Assembly: GCA_028698695.1 (NCBI GenBank) | Contig: JAQVWB010000046.1 | Span: 1 to 11,054, forward strand | Direction of reading: 5' to 3' | DNA from: Syntrophomonadaceae bacterium | Lineage (GTDB): Bacteria > Bacillota > Syntrophomonadia > Syntrophomonadales > Syntrophomonadaceae | Length of the DNA: 11,054 nucleotides | Shown here: one piece after another, positions 6,998 through 11,054 of the stretch | Layout of the letters: the number at the start of each line of letters is the position of its first letter | How positions within the stretch are numbered: the stretch's first letter is position 1 | The notes under the pieces: model-generated | Told to the model about the DNA's origin: nothing | The model's database searches: none | The model's input: the letters and a program-made list of their open reading frames with translations, nothing else | Translations under genes and position numbers: made by a program

Positions 6998-7654
6998 ATG
7001 GAAATGGGAATGACATTGGGGTTCCTGTTTATAACCGCATTTGGGGTGGGATTATCCGGTGCCATGATGCCTGGACCGTTACTCACCGCCACTATTGTAT
7101 CTACTGCCAGACGTGGTTTTATGGCCGGGCCGTTAATTGTTCTCGGTCATGCTCTGTTAGAACTTGCTCTGCTGATAGCTTTACTGGCAGGTTTTTCAAC
7201 CATCCTGCTGCTACCCCGGGTAGGTCAGACCGTAGCCGTAGTGGGTGGTTCTTTTCTGCTTTATCTGAGTTTCTGTATGATAAAGGACATCCTCAAAGGA
7301 AAACTGACTTTACCTGATAATCAACTTGATCAGGTTTCTTCTACCCCACTTATGCATCCGATAGTTACAGGAATACTGATCTCAGTATCAAATCCCTATT
7401 GGATTATTTGGTGGGCAACTATTGGCCTGAGTTATCTCACTATTGCCTGGAAAAGTGGTACCAGCGGAATAGTATCCTTTTATAGCGGCCATATTTTAGC
7501 TGACCTGTTTTGGTACAGCTTAATAGCCTTTATAATCAGTACCGGAAGCCGCTGGTTAAAACCAGTAATATACCGTTTAATCTTGATGCTCTGTGCAGTT
7601 TTTTTACTGGGCCTGGGTGTATATTTTATTTACAGCGGTTTGCTCAGTATTTAA
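6998..7654 (+). CDS. LysE/RhtB family exporter
   Basis: A 218-residue inner-membrane protein with about six hydrophobic helices, the normal size for the LysE/RhtB family of amino-acid and small-metabolite exporters. The N-terminal family motif is clear: GAMMPGPLLTATIVSTARRG (residues 21-40) followed by GPLIVLGHALLE (44-55). The second half has SNPYWIIWWATIG (130-142), the equivalent of the conserved NPK/NPY-WW region. A charged loop occupies about 92-118. The start is the first of three closely spaced Met codons, 5 bases after GGAG. It is divergently transcribed from the YaaH-family gene and shares a control region with it; a functional tie between the two is only an inference. The substrate cannot be deduced. 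No clear intrinsic terminator was found in the 42 bases before the convergent MOSC gene. Confidence 0.88.
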   Translation: MEMGMTLGFLFITAFGVGLSGAMMPGPLLTATIVSTARRGFMAGPLIVLGHALLELALLIALLAGFSTILLLPRVGQTVAVVGGSFLLYLSFCMIKDILKGKLTLPDNQLDQVSSTPLMHPIVTGILISVSNPYWIIWWATIGLSYLTIAWKSGTSGIVSFYSGHILADLFWYSLIAFIISTGSRWLKPVIYRLILMLCAVFLLGLGVYFIYSGLLSI

Positions 7655-7696
7655 AAACTGCCCATAGATTGGAGCACTGAGAGGAAGCATAAGATT

Positions 7697-8158
7697 TTAC
7701 CTGACAGGAATATTTGTAATTATCTCAACTGTATCTTCAACTTCTACCCATCCCGGGCTCAACACCCGTGCAAACACTCCTTCTATCGGCATTACACAGG
7801 TGCCGGTTTTTTGTTTTATAGCGCAGCCCTTATTATGACACTCCTTGCCAATTTGCGTTATTTCCAGAAGTGCTTCACCTGCTTTTAACTGGGTACCAAT
7901 AGGTAATGAGGCCACTTCTATACCATCTATGGTCAGGTTTTCTGCAAAATCACCATAACCGACCTCAGCTCCCAGAGCATGCATTTTTTTAAAACTTGAC
8001 CAGGACAAGAGGCTAATCTGCCGGTGCCAGGATCCACTATGTGCATCTTCGCTTATCCCCAGTTCTTCTTCCATATATGCCCGCCCTACATTATGCTTTT
8101 TCTCTCCCTTTTTCTCCGAAATATTAACTGCCATCACTTTTCCCTGCATATCAGACAT
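7697..8158 (-). CDS. MOSC domain protein
   Basis: A 153-residue stand-alone MOSC domain (the molybdenum-cofactor sulfurase C-terminal type fold, thought to carry sulfur or metal-sulfur groups on a cysteine). Visible family blocks are SEDAHSGSWHRQISLLS (36-52), GYGDFAENLTIDGI (67-80), LPIGTQLKAG (85-94), ITQIGKECHNKGC (100-112) and GTCVMPIEGVFARVL (119-133). Conserved cysteines are C107, C112 and C121. The ORF runs to a TTG at 8167 directly after AGGAGG; the ATG at 8158, 9 bases after that ribosome site, is the better start. It is the last gene of the arsR-type operon, 16 bases after the thioredoxin-fold gene. The family is often linked to molybdopterin enzymes, but no such gene is in the window. 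Whether it serves metalloid handling or is merely co-transcribed is unknown. Confidence 0.88.
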   Translation of the reverse strand: MSDMQGKVMAVNISEKKGEKKHNVGRAYMEEELGISEDAHSGSWHRQISLLSWSSFKKMHALGAEVGYGDFAENLTIDGIEVASLPIGTQLKAGEALLEITQIGKECHNKGCAIKQKTGTCVMPIEGVFARVLSPGWVEVEDTVEIITNIPVR

Positions 8159-8174
8159 TGTTGCCAACCTCCTG

Positions 8175-8417
8175 TTATTGACCAGCTTCTTTTATAATCT
8201 GCTGTAATTCATCTTTTTTAGGCAGACGGCCAGCCAATTTCACCTGACCGTCAATTACCAGCGCCGGTGTAATCATCACCTTGTAGGAAAGTATTTTTTT
8301 AATATCTTCAACCTTGGAAACATCCGCCGCCAAATCAAGTTCGGTCAAAGCATTGTAAACATCCTTCTCCAACTGCTTGCACTTGGCACATCCGGTACCT
8401 AATACTTCAATTTTCAT
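8175..8417 (-). CDS. small thioredoxin-fold redox protein (TM0996/MTH895 type)
   Basis: An 80-residue protein with KIEVLGTGCAKCKQLEKDV at the N-terminus. The CxxC disulfide pair is C10-A-K-C13, and the cis-Pro segment of the thioredoxin fold is MITPALVIDGQV (about 48-59). The start is the ATG at 8417, preceded by AGGAGG at 8 bases; an upstream in-frame extension of 15 codons is not needed. These glutaredoxin-like proteins are often found beside ArsP/DUF318 permeases and ArsR regulators. A role in reducing or handing over a thiol-bound metalloid is a reasonable inference but not shown. It follows the permease by 45 bases and precedes the MOSC gene by 16. Confidence 0.88.
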   Translation of the reverse strand: MKIEVLGTGCAKCKQLEKDVYNALTELDLAADVSKVEDIKKILSYKVMITPALVIDGQVKLAGRLPKKDELQQIIKEAGQ

Positions 8418-8462
8418 TACCGTTACCTCCTGTTTATTTAAATTTACTGCTAGTCTATCCAA

Positions 8463-9512
8463 TTAAAAACTGCTATTCCCCCATACCCATCCAGTAAAAG
8501 TGGCCATTACTACTACCAACACAAAATACACCGCTGTGCGTCTGAAACCCATTATCCGGTTTATTACCAACAGATTGGGGATACTGACTGCCGGTCCGGC
8601 CAGCAAAAGAGCCAACGCCGGTCCCTTATTCATGCCCAAATCCATTAAACCTTTAACAATAGGCACTTCAGTAAGAGTAGAAAAATAAAACAGTGCTCCT
8701 ACCAGAGATGCTACAAAATTTGCTCCCAGGCTATTATCACCTACATAACGGGCAATCCATTCCGGTGGCAAAACGGCAGTTATCATTCCCACTGCCAAGA
8801 CTCCAATTAATAAAGTGGGCACCACTAATTTAACCAAACTCCAGGTTTCCTGCATCCACAGAGAAAATTCTCCTTTTTCAAAATAATGATGTACCATTAT
8901 GGCCAATGAATTTATTAAGCCGATATCGATAGCAATTTTAAATCCGGGAGTTAATTTACTGGTACTGACAATTAAAATTGCCACCATAACCGCAAAGAAA
9001 ATTGCGAGGAAATAACCTGATTTTTCACTGGTTTCTTCCGGCAGCTCATCAATTTCGGTTAATCGCTTGTTTTCGTCCCGCCTGAATAGCAGTGCCATAA
9101 TAACGCCAATAACAATAGAAAATAATACAGCCCCCACACCCCGGGCTAAGCCCATATGCCAGCCAATCGCTGCCCCGGTAAGCGCAATTGCCAGGATATT
9201 AATTGCCGGGCCCGAATACAAAAAAGTAACTGCCGGACCCAGACCTGCCCCCAAGCTATATATACCGGCAAAAAGCGGCAGTACTGTACAGGAACATACT
9301 GCCAGCAACATTCCGGAAACTGATGCTACACTGTAGGCTATCCATTTTTTAGCCTGCACACCGAAATATTTTATTACCGCTCCTTTAGTAACCAGAACTG
9401 CCATAGCTCCGGCAATAAAGAACGCTGGCACCAGGCAGGTAATCACATGAGCTGACAAATAATTCAATAACTCCTGCCATCCGCCAATTAGCATGGTAAT
9501 TAAGAATTGCAT
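8463..9512 (-). CDS. ArsP-like permease (DUF318 / PF03773 family)
   Basis: A 349-residue membrane protein with about eight helices in two halves, joined by an acidic, charged cytoplasmic linker at about 144-166. The first half carries AVCSCTVLPLFAGIYSLGAG (71-90) and FLYSGPAINILAIAL (97-111); the second repeats the theme with YFSTLTEVPIVKGLMDLG (276-293) and LLAGPAVSIPNLLVI (303-317). The cysteine pair C73/C75 is a hallmark of the family. Characterised ArsP proteins export trivalent organoarsenicals, but the family is broad and the substrate here is inferred from the ArsR neighbour. Two in-frame ATGs are possible: the one at 9521 abuts GGGAGG with no spacing, the one at 9512 has about 9 bases, so the latter is chosen. 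It lies 20 bases downstream of arsR. Confidence 0.87.
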   Translation of the reverse strand: MQFLITMLIGGWQELLNYLSAHVITCLVPAFFIAGAMAVLVTKGAVIKYFGVQAKKWIAYSVASVSGMLLAVCSCTVLPLFAGIYSLGAGLGPAVTFLYSGPAINILAIALTGAAIGWHMGLARGVGAVLFSIVIGVIMALLFRRDENKRLTEIDELPEETSEKSGYFLAIFFAVMVAILIVSTSKLTPGFKIAIDIGLINSLAIMVHHYFEKGEFSLWMQETWSLVKLVVPTLLIGVLAVGMITAVLPPEWIARYVGDNSLGANFVASLVGALFYFSTLTEVPIVKGLMDLGMNKGPALALLLAGPAVSIPNLLVINRIMGFRRTAVYFVLVVVMATFTGWVWGNSSF

Positions 9513-9532
9513 CCCCGGCATCCTCCCTCTGT

Positions 9533-9904
9533 TTATTTACCCGAGTTATCAACACAATTTATTTGTATCAACTTACGTTCACAAGACTTGCCATCTAGTT
9601 GCCCGATTCGAACAGCTTCAACAGATAAGTCAGCTATTTGCTCCAAAGGAGTCGCCATAAATTTAAGAAACTCATTCCAGACCTTTTCATAGCCTTCCCG
9701 GTTGATGCTTAACATGCGTCTTTGCGCTTCGCGTCTTTCATTAACCAACCCTGCCTGTCTCAGAACTTTTAAATGCTGTGATATCCGCGGTTGGCTAATT
9801 TGCATAACCTCTTCCAAATCACAAACACATAATTCCCTTTCCGCCAGCAGTCGCAATATTTTCAAACGGGTTGGTTCACCTAATGTTTTAAAAACCTTAT
9901 CCAC
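9533..9904 (-). CDS. arsR: ArsR family metalloid-responsive repressor
   Basis: A 123-residue winged-helix repressor. FKTLGEPTRLKILRLL (5-20) opens the domain, ELCVCDLEEVM (24-34) carries the metalloid-binding CxC (C26, C28) in the same ELCVCDL context as E. coli ArsR, and ISQPRISQHLKVLRQAGLV (36-54) is the recognition helix region. Further cysteines at C109 and C117 near the C-terminus might supply a third thiol ligand. As(III) or Sb(III) binding would release it from the operon promoter. The start is GTG at 9904 with AGGAG 10 bases upstream. It is the first gene of a four-gene operon with the permease, CxxC protein and MOSC protein, and most likely controls it through the dyad at 9975-9994. 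Confidence 0.9.
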   Translation of the reverse strand: MDKVFKTLGEPTRLKILRLLAERELCVCDLEEVMQISQPRISQHLKVLRQAGLVNERREAQRRMLSINREGYEKVWNEFLKFMATPLEQIADLSVEAVRIGQLDGKSCERKLIQINCVDNSGK

Positions 9905-9974
9905 CTTAATAGTACTCCTAACTTCAATTATCAGCTTAATTTACACTATATAATCGTTACATTAATCTCGGCTA

Positions 9975-10021
9975 ATATAAGCATGCACTTATATATAACA
10001 ATAATATTCTATTCACGTCAA
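9975..10021 (-). promoter_or_regulatory. promoter and probable ArsR operator of the ars-type operon
   Basis: On the minus strand TTGACG (10021-10016) and TATATA (9997-9992) are 18 bases apart. Overlapping the -10 and the expected start is a 7-bp dyad, ATATAAG (9975-9981) and CTTATAT (9988-9994), around a 6-base centre. AT-rich dyads of this kind covering the -10/start region are usual ArsR/SmtB-family operators. The leader to the GTG start would be about 80 bases. Confidence 0.6.
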
Positions 10022-10063
10022 GAATTATTATTTGCATAATTAAAAATTACGGGCATATTTAAA

Positions 10064-10150
10064 GGATTTATACAATCCAGCCTGCCCTGTTTTTTAGGGT
10101 TATCCTGCATACTGTAGGGACAAAGCCCCCAATCTACTGCGGGTGGCGGA
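10064..10150. other. hairpin-rich block, candidate structured RNA or dispersed repeat
   Basis: Three successive hairpins can be drawn: GGATT/AATCC (10064-10068 with 10074-10078), CCCT/AGGG (10085-10088 with 10096-10099), and GTAG with an inner GGG paired to CTAC and CCC (10114-10137). The block is noticeably richer in G and C than the AT-rich sequence on both sides. It does not fit any riboswitch, 6S or SRP consensus that I know; the GGGACAAAGCC string recalls the c-di-GMP-I core, but the rest of that aptamer is missing. Strand is undetermined. Confidence 0.3.
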
Positions 10151-10220
10151 AATAATCGAAATATAATACATTTCTAATAAAATTTAGCAATTTACACGAA
10201 AATTGCAGGAAATTACTAAT

Positions 10221-10270
10221 TTGTACGGAATACTATTTATAGTGTCTTTTTATAGACGATATTGTACGGA
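10221..10270 (+). repeat. direct repeat TTGTACGGA, two copies
   Basis: TTGTACGGA occurs at 10221-10229 and again at 10262-10270, starts 41 bases apart (about four helical turns). Between them lie two small hairpins, ACTAT/ATAGT (10232-10236 with 10239-10243) and GTCT/AGAC. The two copies lie upstream of the 10374 gene and could be binding sites of one regulator. Confidence 0.45.
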
Positions 10271-10321
10271 TTCTTCAATTATCTTATTCCCCAATATTAA
10301 ATGGAGAACTCAATAAACATC

Positions 10322-10363
10322 TTGACAAACGTATTCTACTTGAAATAAAACGTTTAAAGGAGG
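10322..10363 (+). promoter_or_regulatory. possible promoter and ribosome site of the 75-residue gene
   Basis: A perfect TTGACA at 10322-10327 is followed at 17-18 bp by a weak -10 (ATAAAA or TAAAAC). AAACGT (10327-10332) and ACGTTT (10350-10355) form an inverted pair across the spacer. The ribosome site AAAGGAGG is at 10356-10363. A start at the expected place would fall right on the ribosome site, giving an unusually short leader, so the promoter call is tentative. Confidence 0.35.
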
Positions 10364-10373
10364 AATTCATTAC

Positions 10374-10601
10374 GTGAATTGGGAGGAATTGTATCTCTTT
10401 CCGCCAGAAAGTGCTCGTAGTTTGTGGTATTATCCATCTATAAATCGTTTTTCGAACGAAGATGGTGATATTTTACACGATCTGCATGATTTCTTTGATG
10501 TTTGGCAACTCGAAGAGTGGAAGCGAACACAAAATTATGGTATTTTGTTAGATCGTAATGGAGATTGGTGGGAATTATTTCACCCATCAAATATCATTTG
10601 A
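10374..10601 (+). CDS. hypothetical 75-residue acidic, Trp-rich protein
   Basis: Not recognised. A small protein begins at GTG, with GGAGG 10 bases upstream. It is rich in Trp, Tyr, Phe, Asp and Glu, and has no signal peptide or membrane helix. Its second half contains WQLEEWKRTQNYGILLDRNG (44-63), ending in GDWWELFHPSNII, which reads like a small globular domain. The TGA stop overlaps the ribosome site of the next gene (AAAGGAG), and the gap is 14 bases, so the two are probably co-transcribed. Both are AT-rich. A cytosolic partner or accessory role for the secreted protein downstream is only a guess. The good ribosome site and tight coupling argue that it is a real gene. Confidence 0.65.
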   Translation: MNWEELYLFPPESARSLWYYPSINRFSNEDGDILHDLHDFFDVWQLEEWKRTQNYGILLDRNGDWWELFHPSNII

Positions 10602-10615
10602 AAGGAGTTTTTAAA

Positions 10616-11054
10616 ATGAGAAAAAACACAACCATTTCTTGTGTAGTATCGTCCATACTTGTTTTAACTTTAATGTTTGGTATTTCAATCCCGTCGATAG
10701 CTTCTGAATTAGAAAAGAGAGCCGTTTCTAGTCAAACAAAATTTATTCTGGACGATAGACAGATTACCTTTGACGCTGCGTATAATATTGAAGACAATAA
10801 TTATATTCAGTTACGTTCCGTAGCACAAATGTTAAATGGGACAAAGTCTCAATTTAATGTTTATTGGGACGATCTTTTAAAACAAGCTGTCATTGAAACT
10901 GGGAAACCTTTTACTGGGGTTAAACCCATTGTAAAGTTTGTAAAAAATCAAAATACCAATGGAATAACCATTAAAAACACACAAATTAGTAATATTCGAA
11001 CATCTTATACTAAACAGGTCGATGAAATTACTTTAGAAGATACCGATGAAATAT
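10616..11054 (+). CDS. secreted protein with copper-amine-oxidase-N-like stalk domain, N-terminal part
   Basis: Partial gene: 146 codons from the ATG at 10616, running off the right edge. The N-terminus is a signal peptide: basic RK, a hydrophobic stretch at about 7-25, and a likely cut after the PSIAS region near residue 30. Residues about 41-100 match the copper amine oxidase N-terminal-like (stalk) domain: KFILDDRQITFDAAYNIEDN, then YIQLRSVAQML (63-73) and VYWDDLLKQAVIETG (82-96). These correspond to the family's pattern of a short strand pair, PLRAVAEALG, and WD..TKTV. Such domains occur in cell-wall or extracellular proteins of Clostridia and usually have no oxidase activity. The rest of the protein is outside the window, so the function cannot be judged. 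The start is supported by AAAGGAG 8 bases upstream. Confidence 0.8.
   Translation, partial: MRKNTTISCVVSSILVLTLMFGISIPSIASELEKRAVSSQTKFILDDRQITFDAAYNIEDNNYIQLRSVAQMLNGTKSQFNVYWDDLLKQAVIETGKPFTGVKPIVKFVKNQNTNGITIKNTQISNIRTSYTKQVDEITLEDTDEI

Larger units (their letters stand above)
10022..10373. other. gene-free gap before the right-edge genes
   Basis: No supported gene on either strand. Contents, left to right: an AT-rich stretch; a compact hairpin-rich and GC-richer block at 10064-10150 (separate entry); a small hairpin GCAATTT/AAATTGC (10187-10193 with 10200-10206); two copies of TTGTACGGA (separate entry); and a TTGACA element with a ribosome site leading into the 75-residue gene. Short open frames cross the GC-richer block on both strands but have no start or ribosome site. 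Confidence 0.5.

Noticed and set aside
7640..7696. Inverted pair CTCAGT/ACTGAG between the LysE and MOSC genes as a shared terminator
   Set aside because: Only 6 bp with a long loop and no proper U-tract on either strand.
3155..8035. RGATCY sites (GGATCT at 3155 and 4242, GGATCC at 8030) and no AGATCT seen by eye, as evidence on the R-M specificity
   Set aside because: The host DNA would be methylated, and the window is too short for site counts to be informative.
9067..9336. 89-codon plus-strand open frame within the permease gene
   Set aside because: It is antisense to the permease; the composition is that of a reversed membrane-protein gene, and no start signal is present.
10085..10160. 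Short open frames on both strands (for example minus strand, through AVDWGLCPY)
   Set aside because: No start codon with a ribosome site, stops nearby on each side and no recognised family. More likely an effect of the hairpin-rich block.
10060..10165. Possible c-di-GMP-I riboswitch from the string GGGACAAAGCC
   Set aside because: The CAGGGCAAACC-like part, the conserved receptor elements and the closing stem are not present; only a short coincidental match remains.

Overview
The window looks like chromosomal DNA from a low-to-moderate GC anaerobic Firmicute. A Clostridia lineage such as the syntrophomonads or Peptococcaceae relatives is my inference. It rests on strong GGAGG-type ribosome sites, frequent GTG starts, a 2-hydroxyacyl-CoA dehydratase-type iron-sulfur protein, an acetate-transporter homologue behind a sigma-54-like promoter, and secreted stalk-domain proteins. 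No rRNA, tRNA, CRISPR array, transposase or phage gene is visible.

Left part (1-2300): the N-terminal 102 codons of an HgdB-like dehydratase D-component read leftwards off the window edge. After a gene-free gap with a very strong hairpin terminator comes an AT-rich two-gene type II restriction-modification operon on the minus strand. It holds a beta-class DNA methyltransferase followed, with a 4-bp overlap, by a BglII/BstYI-family endonuclease. Its promoter is bracketed by two 12-bp near-palindromic boxes in inverted orientation, and no controller gene is seen beside it.

Middle part (2500-7660): a sirtuin deacylase on the plus strand converges, with a 2-base gap, on a minus-strand pair made of an HtrA/DegP-like membrane-anchored protease and a CCA tRNA nucleotidyltransferase. 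Upstream of these lies a GPR1/FUN34/YaaH (acetate uptake) membrane protein. It has its own terminator, a near-consensus -24/-12 promoter and an upstream dyad at the distance expected for an enhancer-binding protein. Divergent from it is a LysE-family exporter with a good sigma-A promoter.

Right part (7690-10020): a four-gene minus-strand operon encodes an ArsR repressor carrying the ELCVCDL metalloid-binding motif, an ArsP-like permease, a small CxxC thioredoxin-fold protein and a MOSC-domain protein. A -35/-10 pair overlaps an ATATAAG/CTTATAT dyad that is the probable ArsR operator. This is most simply a metalloid (arsenic or organoarsenic) efflux cassette; the MOSC gene is the uncommon member.

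Right edge (10020-11054): a 350-base gap holds a compact hairpin-rich, GC-richer block and two copies of TTGTACGGA. It is followed by an unrecognised 75-residue protein and the start of a secreted protein with a copper-amine-oxidase-N-type stalk domain, which runs off the window. Most of the window is ordinary gene content. The points most worth checking are the paired boxes on the R-M promoter, the sigma-54-like control region, the MOSC gene in the ars-type operon and the hairpin block near 10.1 kb.
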